The notes: generated by a model from the sequence alone, not told the origin. A stretch of 64,000 bases of DNA from Labrys sp. KNU-23 (GCF_008330945.1 NZ_CP043489.1:2057501-2121500); one strand, 5' to 3'; positions 17,329-26,114 are shown, numbered from the stretch's first letter. Numbers and translations are program-made.

Positions 17329-18282
17329 CTACCAATGCGCCGCCACTGCCGCGCAGCCGATCAAGCCGGGGGTGGGATGGGTGATCAGGCGGATCGGGAT
17401 CTCGCGCAGGAACTTCTCCAGCGGGCTCTTGGCCTCGAAGGCGGCGCGGAAGGCGGCCTCGTCCATCAGCGGCGAGAGCTTCTGCACCACGCCGCCATAG
17501 AGGAAGACGCCGCCCTTGGCCGCGAACATCAGGCCGACATCGCCGGAAAAGCGGGCAAGATAGTCGAAGAAAAGATGCGTGGCTTCCACCGCCACCGGAT
17601 CGGCTCCCGCCACCGCCGCCGTGCCGATCTCGGCGGCGCTGCGCTCGGCGGGATGGCCGGCAAGGGCCGCGAGCGCAGCGTCGATGCGCTGCAGGCCCGG
17701 GCCCGACAGCACATGCTCGCCCGAGACACGGCCGATCTTGCCGCGGATGAGCTCATGCGCCTTGGCCCAGTCCCCGGCCGGCGCACCGATCTCGGCATGG
17801 CCGCCCTCCGAGGGCACCGCGATCCAGCGCGAACCGCCGCGCACCAGCGCGCCGACGCCGAGCCCCGTTCCCGGCCCGAGCACCGCCATATTGCCACCAG
17901 CCACGCTGGTGGAGACACTGCCGATCACCGTGGTGTCGGCCTGCGCCAGATGCGGCAAGGCATGGGCGACGGCCTCGAAATCATTGATCACGTCGAGGCG
18001 GGCAAAGCGCAGCTCCGCCGCCAGGGTCGGCGGATTGAATAGCCAGCTCTGCCGGTTGGTCGGCCCGACCATCTCGCCCGCCACCGGCCCGGCTATGGCG
18101 ACGACCCCGGCATTGGGTCGTTCGCCGACATCGGCGATATAGGCTTCGATCGCCTCCCGGAAGGTCGGAAACCGCTTGTTCTCGTAATGCCGCTCGCTGC
18201 GATAGTCGGTGCGGCCCTGAACGACGAGGGCAAACCGGCTGTTGGTGCCGCCGATGTCGCCCAGCAAGGTCAGGTCTGTCAT
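17329..18282 (-). CDS. glk: Glucokinase
   Basis: A 317-residue cytoplasmic kinase that phosphorylates glucose with ATP. It has the ATP-binding start TLLGDIGGTNSRFAL, the sugar-site INDFEAVAHALP with its catalytic aspartate, GPGTGLGVGALV, and PSEGGHAEI. Length matches proteobacterial Glk (about 320). The ATG at 18282 is at the family N-terminus. It follows the glutathione transferase gene on the same strand after 111 bases, and is convergent with the MFS transporter. Confidence 0.93.
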   Translation of the reverse strand: MTDLTLLGDIGGTNSRFALVVQGRTDYRSERHYENKRFPTFREAIEAYIADVGERPNAGVVAIAGPVAGEMVGPTNRQSWLFNPPTLAAELRFARLDVINDFEAVAHALPHLAQADTTVIGSVSTSVAGGNMAVLGPGTGLGVGALVRGGSRWIAVPSEGGHAEIGAPAGDWAKAHELIRGKIGRVSGEHVLSGPGLQRIDAALAALAGHPAERSAAEIGTAAVAGADPVAVEATHLFFDYLARFSGDVGLMFAAKGGVFLYGGVVQKLSPLMDEAAFRAAFEAKSPLEKFLREIPIRLITHPTPGLIGCAAVAAHW

Positions 18283-18393
18283 GAGAATCCGTCTTCTTGG
18301 TTGTTGCCTATAGCGTTTTACGACTTGATCGGGGCATCAAGATGTAGCGCCTGCCTTCCCCGCGTCAAAGCCCTTTGAAGGATCGAGCCCGGA

Positions 18394-19023
18394 TCAATCC
18401 GGCCGCCCTTCGTGCTGGCGCCAGGCCGGCCCGATCACCGGATGGGCCTGCAGGGTCTTGTACAGCGTCCGGAAAGCCGGGAGGGCCCGCGCCTGTTCAT
18501 GCCAGCCGGCGATCATGGCAGCATAGACGTCGACGATGGTAACGGTATCACCGAGCAGGAAAGGCCCTACCATCTCCTTGGCGAGCAAGGTGAAGATGCG
18601 GTCGGAATCCCGCTTGGCCGCTTCGGCAACCGCGGCCTTCGCCGCCTCGCTGCCATCGGCCGTGAAGCGATCGGAATAGTAGGTTCTCAAGGCTGCCGGA
18701 TAGGCGTTGGTCGCCAGGAACATCAGCCAGCGCAGCGAGACGGCACGCGCCGTCGAACCGGCGGCCGGCAACAGGCCGGCCCCGGCAGAGGCTTCGTCGA
18801 TGGTGAGCAGGATCGCCGCCGTCTCCGTCAGCACCGTGCCGCTGGGCAGGACCACAACCGGGATTTGCGCAGCGGGATTGACGGCGAGGAAATCGGGCGC
18901 CTGCTGCTCGCCCTTGTCGGTATCGATCAGGACGCGCTCGGGCGTGATCCCCGCCCAGGCAAAGGCGACGTCGACCACCAGGGAGCCGGTGCCGGGACAC
19001 CAATAGTGCCGCCATTGCCGCAT
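18394..19023 (-). CDS. Glutathione S-transferase family protein
   Basis: A 209-residue protein with an N-terminal thioredoxin-like domain (YWCPGTGSLVVDVAFAWAGI; NPAAQIPVVVLPSGTVLTETAAILLTIDEA, which holds the cis-proline and the glutathione-binding E-T/S pair) and a helical C-terminal domain (GPFLLGDTVTIVDVYAAMIAGWH). The N-terminal motif contains a cysteine, so it may belong to a cysteine-type subgroup. GGAGGA lies eight bases upstream of the ATG at 19023. It sits downstream of pntB behind a hairpin, so it may be read from its own promoter or by read-through. Confidence 0.87.
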   Translation of the reverse strand: MRQWRHYWCPGTGSLVVDVAFAWAGITPERVLIDTDKGEQQAPDFLAVNPAAQIPVVVLPSGTVLTETAAILLTIDEASAGAGLLPAAGSTARAVSLRWLMFLATNAYPAALRTYYSDRFTADGSEAAKAAVAEAAKRDSDRIFTLLAKEMVGPFLLGDTVTIVDVYAAMIAGWHEQARALPAFRTLYKTLQAHPVIGPAWRQHEGRPD

Positions 19024-19080
19024 CGCGTCCTCCTCCCGAGCCTTATACTTGCCGTTTCATTGTTAGGCTGGATTCGCCGT

Positions 19081-19125
19081 CATTGCGAGTTCCTCCAATT
19101 CGCGGGATTGGCGGAGTTCGCAATG
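19081..19125. repeat. Imperfect hairpin downstream of pntB
   Basis: CATTGCGA (19081-19088) pairs with TCGCAATG (19118-19125), with further pairing inside (CCAATTCGCGGGATTGG). This is a CATTGCGAG-type repeat in the 152-base gap between pntB and the glutathione transferase gene. It has no T run, and may limit read-through or protect the pnt message. Confidence 0.6.
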
Positions 19126-19175
19126 GCAGCCCCGTGATCGGCACACATCAGACGCGACAGAGTGCCAGGCCTCGC

Positions 19176-20576
19176 TCAGAATCCCTTGATGATTTCCTCG
19201 ACCATTTTCTTGGCATCGCCGAAGAGCATCATGGTGTTGTCCTTGAAGAAGAGCTCGTTCTCGACGCCGGCATAGCCCGACCCCATGCCGCGCTTGATGA
19301 AGAGGACGGTCTTGGCCTTCTCGACATCGAGGATGGGCATGCCGAAGATGGGGGAGGCCGGATCGGTCTTTGCGGCGGGGTTGGTGACGTCGTTGGCGCC
19401 GATGACGAAGGCGACGTCGGCCTGGGCGAACTCGGCATTGATGTCCTCGAGCTCGAACACCTCGTCATAGGGCACGTTGGCCTCGGCCAGCAGCACGTTC
19501 ATGTGCCCGGGCATGCGGCCGGCGACGGGGTGGATGGCGTAGGAGACGTCGACGCCCTCTTCCTTGAGCTGGTCGGCCATCTCGCGCAGGGCATGCTGGG
19601 CCTGCGCCACCGCCATGCCGTAGCCGGGCACGATGATGACCTTGCCGGCATTCTTCATGATGAAGGCGGCATCGTCCGCCGAGCCCTGCTTGACCGGACG
19701 CGTCTCCGGGCCCTTGCCGCCGCTTGCCGCCGCCGCATCCCCGCCGAAGCCGCCCAGGATCACCGAGATGAAGGAGCGGTTCATGCCCTTGCACATGATG
19801 TAGGACAGGATGGCGCCCGACGAGCCCACCAGCGCCCCGGTGATGATCAAGGCAAGGTTGCCCAGGGTGAAGCCGATGCCGGCCGCCGCCCAGCCCGAAT
19901 AGGAGTTGAGCATCGAGACCACCACCGGCATGTCGGCCCCGCCGATCGGGATGATGATCAGCCCGCCCAGCACCAGCGAGGCGATGACGATCAGCCAGAA
20001 CAAAGTGTGGCTGGCCGAGAGCACGAAGGCGATGATCAGGGCCACCAAGAGCGCGGCCAGGGCGGCATTGATGACATGGCGGCTCGGCAGCAGGATCGGT
20101 GCGCCCGACATGTTGCCGTTGAGCTTGGCGAAGGCGATCACCGAGCCGGTGAAGGTGATGGCGCCGATGGCCACGCCCAGCGACATCTCCACCAGCGACT
20201 GCGCTTCGATCTCCCCGCCATGGGCGATGCCGAAGGCGGCGGGGGCATAGAGGGCGCCGGCGGCCACGAACACCGCGGCCAGGCCCACGCCCGAATGGAA
20301 GGCGGCCACCAATTGCGGCATCGCCGTCATCGCCACGCGCCTGGCCACCACGGCGCCGAGCCCGCCGCCGATGGCAAGGCCTGCGACCACCAGGAGCCAG
20401 CCCGACACGCCCGAGGGCGGGGACACCGCCAGCGTGGTCAGCACGGCAAGGCCCATGCCGATCATGCCGAAGCGGTTGCCCTGGCGCGAGGAGGTCGGCG
20501 AGGACAGCCCGCGCAGCGCCAGGATGAACAGCACGCCGGCGACGAGATAGAGGAACTGGGTGAGATTCACGGACAT
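19176..20576 (-). CDS. pntB: NAD(P) transhydrogenase beta subunit
   Basis: A 466-residue subunit of the proton-pumping transhydrogenase that makes NADPH from NADH. The N-terminal two thirds are membrane helices. The C-terminal domain III binds NADP(H), with VIIVPGYGMAVAQAQHALREM, GRMPGHMNVLLAEA, VIGANDVTNPAAKTDP and the end segment KRGMGSGYAGVENELF. GAGGAAG lies just upstream of the ATG at 20576. It starts ten bases after pntAB, in the order pntAA-pntAB-pntB usual for alphaproteobacteria. Confidence 0.96.
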   Translation of the reverse strand: MSVNLTQFLYLVAGVLFILALRGLSSPTSSRQGNRFGMIGMGLAVLTTLAVSPPSGVSGWLLVVAGLAIGGGLGAVVARRVAMTAMPQLVAAFHSGVGLAAVFVAAGALYAPAAFGIAHGGEIEAQSLVEMSLGVAIGAITFTGSVIAFAKLNGNMSGAPILLPSRHVINAALAALLVALIIAFVLSASHTLFWLIVIASLVLGGLIIIPIGGADMPVVVSMLNSYSGWAAAGIGFTLGNLALIITGALVGSSGAILSYIMCKGMNRSFISVILGGFGGDAAAASGGKGPETRPVKQGSADDAAFIMKNAGKVIIVPGYGMAVAQAQHALREMADQLKEEGVDVSYAIHPVAGRMPGHMNVLLAEANVPYDEVFELEDINAEFAQADVAFVIGANDVTNPAAKTDPASPIFGMPILDVEKAKTVLFIKRGMGSGYAGVENELFFKDNTMMLFGDAKKMVEEIIKGF

Positions 20577-20586
20577 GGACGCTTCC

Positions 20587-21087
20587 TCACTGGCCGGCGC
20601 CGGCGGCCGAAGAGGCCCCGGTCTTCTTGGTCTTGTCGGCGGTCTTGTCCTTGGGCTTGTACATGGCCAGCATGCGCTCGGTGACCAGGAAGCCGCCGAA
20701 GATGTTGATGGAGGCCAGCACCAAAGCCAGGAAGCCGAAGCCGCGGGCCCACCAGGGCCCGCTCTCGTCCCCGGCCAGGGCGACGCCGACCGAGAGCAGG
20801 GCGCCCACCACGATCACCGAGGAGATGGCGTTGGTCACCGACATCAGCGGGGTGTGCAGGGCCGGGGTGACCGACCACACCACGTAATAGCCCACGAAGA
20901 TGGCGAGCACGAAGATGGCGAAGCGGAAGACGAAGGGATCGATCGCCCCGCCGGTGGCGGCATGGGCCACGCCGCCCAGCGTGGCGGCAAGCTGGTCGGC
21001 ATAGTCCTGGGCGTTTCTGGCGGCCTCGCCGGCGACCCGTGCCGCGGCCTGGGCCTTGTCGAGAAGCTCTTGGGGCGTGTCGGCCAT
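20587..21087 (-). CDS. pntAB: NAD(P) transhydrogenase alpha subunit, membrane part (alpha-2)
   Basis: A 166-residue protein that carries the membrane helices of the alpha subunit as a separate chain. The helix-rich core reads [38 protein letters not shown], the conserved alpha-2 stretch, followed by GALLSVG and [16 protein letters not shown]. The N-terminus (about 50 residues) is an Ala/Gln-rich soluble tail and the C-terminus is lysine-rich. It lies between pntAA and pntB on the same strand. The gap to pntAA is filled by a cruciform repeat. Confidence 0.94.
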   Translation of the reverse strand: MADTPQELLDKAQAAARVAGEAARNAQDYADQLAATLGGVAHAATGGAIDPFVFRFAIFVLAIFVGYYVVWSVTPALHTPLMSVTNAISSVIVVGALLSVGVALAGDESGPWWARGFGFLALVLASINIFGGFLVTERMLAMYKPKDKTADKTKKTGASSAAGAGQ

Positions 21088-21110
21088 GTCGGTCTCCCTG
21101 AAGGGCGCTC

Positions 21111-21208
21111 GGTGGGCGGGTGTTCAGACCCGCCTCTGGCTGGAATGGGTTGCATGTCCAGGCGGGTCCCGCTCCATCTCTCGATGGAGCTGAGAAGACC
21201 CGCCCGCC
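21111..21208. repeat. Cruciform intergenic element, family A copy 5, inside the pnt operon
   Basis: The arms are GGTGGGCGGGT and ACCCGCCCGCC. The left inner hairpin is GGCGGGT-GTTCAG-ACCCGCC. The centre carries an extra hairpin (GCTCCATC-TCTC-GATGGAGC, 21171-21190) before GAGAAGACCCGCC. It occupies nearly the whole gap between pntAA and pntAB, so it must be transcribed with the operon. Confidence 0.75.
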
Positions 21209-21217
21209 AAAGATCCG

Positions 21218-22363
21218 TCAGGCCGGCTGCGGCTGGAAGGCGGGATGCACCACCGCCCCGTCCTTGGTGAGGAGCGTCGCCTTGACCAGCTCGTCCTCCC
21301 AATTGGGCGCCAGCACCTTGTCCTTCTTGTCGACCAGCGTCTCCACGAAGGCGAAGAGGTTGCGGGCATAGAGGGAGGAGGCGGAGGTGGCCAGGCGGCC
21401 GGGCACGTTGAGATGGCCGATGATCTTGACCCCGCCCTCGGTGACCGCGACCTCGCCGGGGCGGGCGCCCTCGACATTGCCGCCGCGCTCCACCGCCAGG
21501 TCGACCAGCACGGAGCCGGGCTTGAGGCTGTCCACCATCGCGGCCGAGACCAGGCGCGGGGCGGGCCGGCCGGGGATCAGGGCGGTGGTGATGACGATGT
21601 CCTGCTTCTTGATGTGCTCGGCCACCAGGGCGGCCTGCTTGGCCTGGTATTCGGCCGACATCGGCTTGGCATAGCCGGCGGCGGTCTCGGCCTCGCGGAA
21701 CTCCTCGTCCTCGACGGCGACGAACTTGGCGCCGAGCGAGGCGACCTGCTCCTTGGCGGCCGGGCGCACGTCGGTGGCGGTGACCACCGCGCCCAGGCGC
21801 CGGGCCGTGGCGATGGCCTGCAGGCCGGCGACGCCGGCGCCCATCACGAAGACCTTGGCGGCGGGCACGGTGCCGGCGGCCGTCATCATCATCGGAAAGG
21901 CCCGGCCGAACTCGGCGCTGGCATCGATCACGGCCCGGTAGCCGGCAAGGTTGGCCTGGGAGGACAACACGTCCATCACCTGCGCCCGGGTGATGCGCGG
22001 CATCAGTTCCATGGCGAAGGCCGACACGCCCGCCCCGGCCAGGGCGGCCAGCGCCTCGTGCTGGCCATGGGGGTCCATGATCGCCAGCACCAGGGCGCCA
22101 GGGGGATAGGCCGAAAGCTCGTCCGCCCGCGGGCGGCGGACCTTCAGCACGATCGCCGCCCCCGCCAGCGCTTCGGCATTGGAAGCCACCACGCTCGCCC
22201 CGGCCTGGGCATAGTCATCGTCCGTGATCCCGGACGCCAGCCCCGCACCGCTCGCGACCCGAACCGCCGCGCCCAGCGCGATCAGCTTCTTCACCGTGTC
22301 GGGCGTCGCTCCAACCCGGGGCTCGCCGGATTCAACTTCTGCCGGGACAGCTATGCCGATCAT
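21218..22363 (-). CDS. pntAA: NAD(P) transhydrogenase alpha subunit, NAD-binding part (alpha-1)
   Basis: A 381-residue soluble subunit related to alanine dehydrogenase. It starts MIGIAVPAEVESGEPRVGATPD and contains the family segments SAFAMELMPRITRAQVMDVLSSQANLAGY-type region and KVFVMGAGVAGLQAIATARRLGAVVTATD (Rossmann fold), then EQVASLGAKFV and LIPGRPAPRLV. It binds NAD(H) and hands hydride to the NADP domain of PntB. The frame is open to 22486, but the ATG at 22363 starts the conserved domain and has GGAGCG upstream. First gene of the operon; a TTGACA-like box (minus strand, 22475-22480) lies upstream but its -10 partner is unclear. Confidence 0.95.
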   Translation of the reverse strand: MIGIAVPAEVESGEPRVGATPDTVKKLIALGAAVRVASGAGLASGITDDDYAQAGASVVASNAEALAGAAIVLKVRRPRADELSAYPPGALVLAIMDPHGQHEALAALAGAGVSAFAMELMPRITRAQVMDVLSSQANLAGYRAVIDASAEFGRAFPMMMTAAGTVPAAKVFVMGAGVAGLQAIATARRLGAVVTATDVRPAAKEQVASLGAKFVAVEDEEFREAETAAGYAKPMSAEYQAKQAALVAEHIKKQDIVITTALIPGRPAPRLVSAAMVDSLKPGSVLVDLAVERGGNVEGARPGEVAVTEGGVKIIGHLNVPGRLATSASSLYARNLFAFVETLVDKKDKVLAPNWEDELVKATLLTKDGAVVHPAFQPQPA

Positions 22364-22501
22364 GATCGCTCCTCGCACAGGGCTGCAGGGATATGCAGAG
22401 AGGTCGCACCGGTCTGCACCGGGATCGTTCACCAAGCGCGTTTTCCAGAAAAGTCGATAGGCTTTGCGATTAGGAAAACGTGTCAAAACAAATAGCTAGA
22501 G

Positions 22502-22531
22502 AAAAAGTGCGATTCGGAGAAATCGCACTTT
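22502..22531 (-). terminator. Likely rho-independent terminator after the oxidase subunit IV gene
   Basis: On the minus strand an 11-base perfect stem (22531-22521 with 22514-22504, core AAAGTGCGATT) closes a 6-base loop and runs into a T tract. It lies about 85 bases downstream of the subunit IV stop and upstream of pntAA, separating the two units. Confidence 0.65.
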
Positions 22532-22614
22532 GCTCGAGGGGCGCGGCGGCAGCAGGCGCCCGCCCTCATGGAGCGGTCGCAGGTCCGGCCATGTCCCCTT
22601 CGGCAGCCGCCGCT

Positions 22615-22902
22615 TCAGTGAGAGAGGAGCAGCAGGATCAGAAGTCCCAGGATCAACACGAGGGCGCCGGGCTTCCAGCTCCAGCTCTTCACCGCCATGC
22701 CGAATACGGTGGCGATGGTCGACAGGATCGCGATGATCGAGCAGATGCCCCAGCGGCCGCTGGTGCCGCCGATGGCCAGCGCGACCACGATGCCCAGGGT
22801 CCAGGCCATTCCGATCGCGGAAAAACGCAGGAACCCCTCATAGGTGTTCTTGTGATCGGAAAAGTCGTGCGCGGTCATCGTGTCGTGATGTGCTTCGGCC
22901 AT
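22615..22902 (-). CDS. aa3-type cytochrome c oxidase subunit IV family protein
   Basis: A 95-residue membrane protein. The N-terminal segment HDFSDHKNTYEGFLRFSAIG followed by a hydrophobic helix is the signature of the small bacterial aa3-oxidase subunit IV. Unlike the short one-helix form it has two further hydrophobic segments (CSIIAILSTIATVFGMAV and PGALVLILGLLILLLL). The frame is open from 23004; the ATG at 22902 has GGGGA at five bases, while the in-frame ATG at 22908 directly abuts it. Genes like this commonly sit beside the transhydrogenase operon in Hyphomicrobiales. Its role in respiration is assumed from the family. Confidence 0.8.
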   Translation of the reverse strand: MAEAHHDTMTAHDFSDHKNTYEGFLRFSAIGMAWTLGIVVALAIGGTSGRWGICSIIAILSTIATVFGMAVKSWSWKPGALVLILGLLILLLLSH

Positions 22903-23000
22903 TTTCATCCCCAGAATTGGACAAGGGGCTTTAACCCGAAGAGCCGCTTTATGCAATGCGGCGATTTGGTGGCGGGCCTCGGCCGGAGACGAAGCCTGCA

Positions 23001-24536
23001 TCAATACCAGGCATCGGGCATGGCGGCCTTGCGCTCGGCCACGAAAGCCTCCAGGGCCTCGCGCTTGCCGGCATCGAGCGACGGCGGCTCATAGGCTTCC
23101 AGCATCGCCTTCCATTTGCGGTTGGCGCGCTGGACGATGTCTTGGCTCCCCTCCTCGCTCCACTGCTCGAAGGAATTGTTGTCCGAAAGCGGGAAGTCGT
23201 AGAAGGCGGTTTCATAATTGCGCATGGTATGGGCGCTGCCGAGGAAATGCTTGCCCGGCCCGACCTCGTGAAAGCCGTCGAGGGCAAGGGCGTTCTCATC
23301 GACCGGCATGCCCCGGGCAAAGGTGTGGAAGGCGCCGAGCTGGTCGGCGTCGATCACGAATTTCTCATAGGACATCGCCAGGGCGCCTTCGGCCCAGCCG
23401 GCTGCATGCAGGATGAAATGGGCCCCGGCCAGGAAGGCGGGCCACATCGAGTTGGCGCTCTCATAGGCAGCCTGGGCGTCGGGGATCTTGGAGGCGCATA
23501 GATTGCCGCCGCAGCGCAGCGGCACGCCGAGGCGGCGCGCCAGCGCGCCGATGCCGAGATAGCCCAGCGCCGGCTCCGGCGTACCAAAAGTGGGCGCACC
23601 GGATTTCAGCGACATCGAGGACAGGAAATTGCCGAGGATGGCCGGCGCACCCGGCCGTTCGAGCTGGGTGAGCGCCACGCACATCATGGCCTCGGCAAAG
23701 CACTGCGCCAGGGCACCCGCCGTGGTCACAGGCCCCATGGCGCCCCCGAGGATGAAGGGCACGCACACGGCCGCCTGGTTGGCCCTGGCATAGGTGCGGA
23801 TGACGCGCGAGGCCTCCCCGTCCAGCACCAAAGGCGAATTGGTGTTGACGTTGCCGAGGATGACGCAGTTGGCGTCGACGAAATCAGCCCCGAACAGCAC
23901 GCGGCACATCTCGATGGAATCGGCGGCCCGCGGCGCCGTGGTCACCGAGCCCATGAACGCCTTGTCCGACAGGGTCATATGGGCCAGCACCATGTCGAAA
24001 TGCCGCTTGTTGACGGGCACGTCGACCGGCTCGCACACCGTGCCGCCGGAATGGTGCAGCCAGGGCGTCAGATAGGCCAGCCGCACGAAATTGCCGAAAT
24101 CCTCCAGCGTCCCGTAGCGCCGGCCGCGGTCGGCATCGGAAACGAAAGGCGAGCCATAGGCCGGCGAGAACACCGTATTGGGCCCACCGATCACCACCGA
24201 GCGCTCGGGATTGCGGGCGTGCTGGACGAAACTCGCCGGGCAGCTCGCCTGGATGATCGAGCGGATCAGGCCGCGCGGCGGGCGGATGCACCAGCCGTCG
24301 GTGGCGGCGCCGGCCTTGCGAAAGAGGTCGACGGCTTCCTGGTCGCCGCGGATCTCGAAGCCGACTTCCTCGAGGATGCGGTCGGCATGGTCCTCGATGC
24401 GGACAAGGGCTTCTTCCGACAGGATCTCGTAGGGCGGAATCCGGCGGGTGATATAGGCGGGCGCCGCCGGCCCGCTCCGCGCCCCGCGCCGTCCCGAACG
24501 GGATCGCCTCGTCTCGGCCGCTGCTTCCGCCACCAT
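23001..24536 (-). CDS. MttB superfamily methyltransferase (non-pyrrolysine), copy 2
   Basis: A 511-residue member of the trimethylamine methyltransferase superfamily, clearly homologous to the protein at 6893-8458 but well diverged. Shared points are a basic disordered N-terminus, RILEEVGFEIR, PRGLI, FVQHARNPERSVVIGG, GAMGPVTTAGALAQCFAEA, KSGAPTFGTPEP, CASKIPDAQAAYESA and LHAAGWAEGAL. No in-frame TAG is present. The GTG at 24557 is possible, but the ATG at 24536 has GGGAG eight bases upstream. It probably demethylates a quaternary amine with a corrinoid partner encoded elsewhere. It is not joined to the amine locus at 4-13 kb. Confidence 0.87.
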   Translation of the reverse strand: MVAEAAAETRRSRSGRRGARSGPAAPAYITRRIPPYEILSEEALVRIEDHADRILEEVGFEIRGDQEAVDLFRKAGAATDGWCIRPPRGLIRSIIQASCPASFVQHARNPERSVVIGGPNTVFSPAYGSPFVSDADRGRRYGTLEDFGNFVRLAYLTPWLHHSGGTVCEPVDVPVNKRHFDMVLAHMTLSDKAFMGSVTTAPRAADSIEMCRVLFGADFVDANCVILGNVNTNSPLVLDGEASRVIRTYARANQAAVCVPFILGGAMGPVTTAGALAQCFAEAMMCVALTQLERPGAPAILGNFLSSMSLKSGAPTFGTPEPALGYLGIGALARRLGVPLRCGGNLCASKIPDAQAAYESANSMWPAFLAGAHFILHAAGWAEGALAMSYEKFVIDADQLGAFHTFARGMPVDENALALDGFHEVGPGKHFLGSAHTMRNYETAFYDFPLSDNNSFEQWSEEGSQDIVQRANRKWKAMLEAYEPPSLDAGKREALEAFVAERKAAMPDAWY

Positions 24537-24638
24537 TGCGCCACTCCCTGCTTGCACAAGGTGATGCTAGCCGGACGAAAATGTCTCAAAGACTGAAACC
24601 GGACATCCGCTGTTCTGCAGGCGACAGTTTGTGGCGGG

Positions 24639-25226
24639 TCAATGTACCGGCGAGATGATGGTGACGGAATGATCGAGCGAAAGCCGCCGGATGGCGAGTT
24701 CGGCGGCCATGACATTGTCGAGCCCTGTCAAGGTCGTCTCGGCTTCGTCGCCCTTCGCCTCATGGCGGATTTCCAGCGTGCCGAAGCCACGCTCGATGCT
24801 CTTGCGCTCGACGCCCAGGATGGCACGGGCCGCCAGTGCCTCCTCGACGCCGTTGCGGATCGAGATCAAGACCAGGCGCCTGTCCGTGATCAGCACCACC
24901 CTGTCCTTGGCGCGCCGGTAGGCGGCCCAGGGCGCGCAGACAAGATAGAGCCCGAACAGGAAGGCCGGCACTGCCAGCAGGCTGAACAGGGCCGGCAGGA
25001 TCAGCGAGCCGCCATTGTGGACGGCCTGCCAGACGGCCACGAGGCAGGCCCAGGCGATCGGCAGGCTGAGAACGGCGAGAAGGACGCCGGCGCCGAGGGT
25101 CGGCAAGGCGTTCCGGGCGGCCTCGCGCGGATCCGGCGCTGTGACGTAGACGATCGGCTCGGCGGGCGCCAAAGCCTTCACCGTCGCGCGTCGCGCCGCC
25201 TCGCTCAGCGTCAACAAGCCAGACAT
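24639..25226 (-). CDS. Membrane protein with PH-like domain, hypothetical
   Basis: A 195-residue protein with two hydrophobic helices (about residues 40-65 and 72-100) followed by a cytoplasmic domain that reads YRRAKDRVVLITDRRLVLIS, then LGVERKSIERGFGTLEIRHE. The DRVVLITDRRLV pattern with an IERGFGTLEI strand is typical of bacterial PH-like (YdbS/bPH type) membrane proteins; I am not certain of the subfamily. GGAAGGA precedes the ATG at 25226. It is divergent from leuD across 105 bases. Confidence 0.7.
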   Translation of the reverse strand: MSGLLTLSEAARRATVKALAPAEPIVYVTAPDPREAARNALPTLGAGVLLAVLSLPIAWACLVAVWQAVHNGGSLILPALFSLLAVPAFLFGLYLVCAPWAAYRRAKDRVVLITDRRLVLISIRNGVEEALAARAILGVERKSIERGFGTLEIRHEAKGDEAETTLTGLDNVMAAELAIRRLSLDHSVTIISPVH

Positions 25227-25262
25227 GGTTCCTTCCGGTCCAATTCACTGTCACCCAATTTG

Positions 25263-25291
25263 CTTGTCACTTGAGCCGTATAGCCATAAAA
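25263..25291 (+). promoter_or_regulatory. Candidate leuD promoter
   Basis: CTTGTC (25263-25268), a 17-base spacer and ATAAAA (25286-25291) match the alphaproteobacterial housekeeping pattern loosely, 40 bases before the leuD start. No experimental support. Confidence 0.35.
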
Positions 25292-25331
25292 GACCGGGCA
25301 ACAGGGCCCTATCTCACACGGTTTGAACACA

Positions 25332-25937
25332 ATGGACAAGTTCGTCACGCTCACGGGCGTCGCTGCGCCGCTGGAAATCATGAACGTAGACACGGACATG
25401 ATCATCCCCAAGCAATATCTCAAGACCATCAAGCGCACGGGCCTCGGCGCTGGGCTGTTTTCCGAGATGCGCTTCAACGATGACGGCAGCGAAAATCCGG
25501 ATTTCGTGCTGAACAAGCCTGCCTATCGCCAGGCCAAGATCCTGGTCGCCGGCGACAATTTCGGCTGCGGCTCCTCACGCGAGCATGCCCCCTGGGCCCT
25601 GCTCGATTTCGGCATACGCTGCGTGATCTCCACCTCCTTCGCCGACATTTTCTACAACAATTGCTTCAACAACGGCATCCTGCCGATCGTCGTCTCCGAG
25701 TCCGATCTCGAAAAATTGTTCGATGACGCCCGGCGCGGCGCCAATGCCACGCTGACGGTGGATCTCGAAGCCCAGGAGATCCACGGTCCGGATGGCGGCA
25801 GCGTCAAGTTCGACATCGACCCGGCCCGCAAGAACAAGCTGCTCAAGGGCCTCGACGACATCGGCGTGACCATGGAGAAGACCCCCTCGATCGCCACCTT
25901 CGAGCAGAAGACGGCGACGGTCCGCCCCTGGATCTGA
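25332..25937 (+). CDS. leuD: 3-isopropylmalate dehydratase small subunit
   Basis: A 201-residue subunit of the leucine-pathway isomerase that converts 2-isopropylmalate to 3-isopropylmalate with LeuC. It shows the swivel-domain signatures: [22 protein letters not shown] near the N-terminus, [22 protein letters not shown] at about 80-100, and [17 protein letters not shown]. The iron-sulfur cluster belongs to LeuC, which is not in the window. The ATG at 25332 is preferred to the TTG at 25323. The transcript probably ends at the hairpin at 26069. Confidence 0.95.
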   Translation: MDKFVTLTGVAAPLEIMNVDTDMIIPKQYLKTIKRTGLGAGLFSEMRFNDDGSENPDFVLNKPAYRQAKILVAGDNFGCGSSREHAPWALLDFGIRCVISTSFADIFYNNCFNNGILPIVVSESDLEKLFDDARRGANATLTVDLEAQEIHGPDGGSVKFDIDPARKNKLLKGLDDIGVTMEKTPSIATFEQKTATVRPWI

Positions 25938-26068
25938 CACTCGCGGCCCTGAAGCCTGGCTTCGGCCCCTTCTCGCCCCTGCGGCCCCCTGCCACGGCTT
26001 GTCTCGCAAGTCCCGGCGTGGACGATGAAGGCGCGTGCTTCGGCCGGCCACGGACGACACCGAACGTC

Positions 26069-26114
26069 GCCCGGCAATCCTTTCTCGAATCCAGGAAGGA
26101 CTGCCGGGCTTTTT
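26069..26114 (+). terminator. Rho-independent terminator, probably of leuD
   Basis: A 14-base stem with one mismatch (26069-26082 GCCCGGCAATCCTT and 26096-26109) is followed by TTTTT (26110-26114). It lies 130 bases past the leuD stop. Confidence 0.75.
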
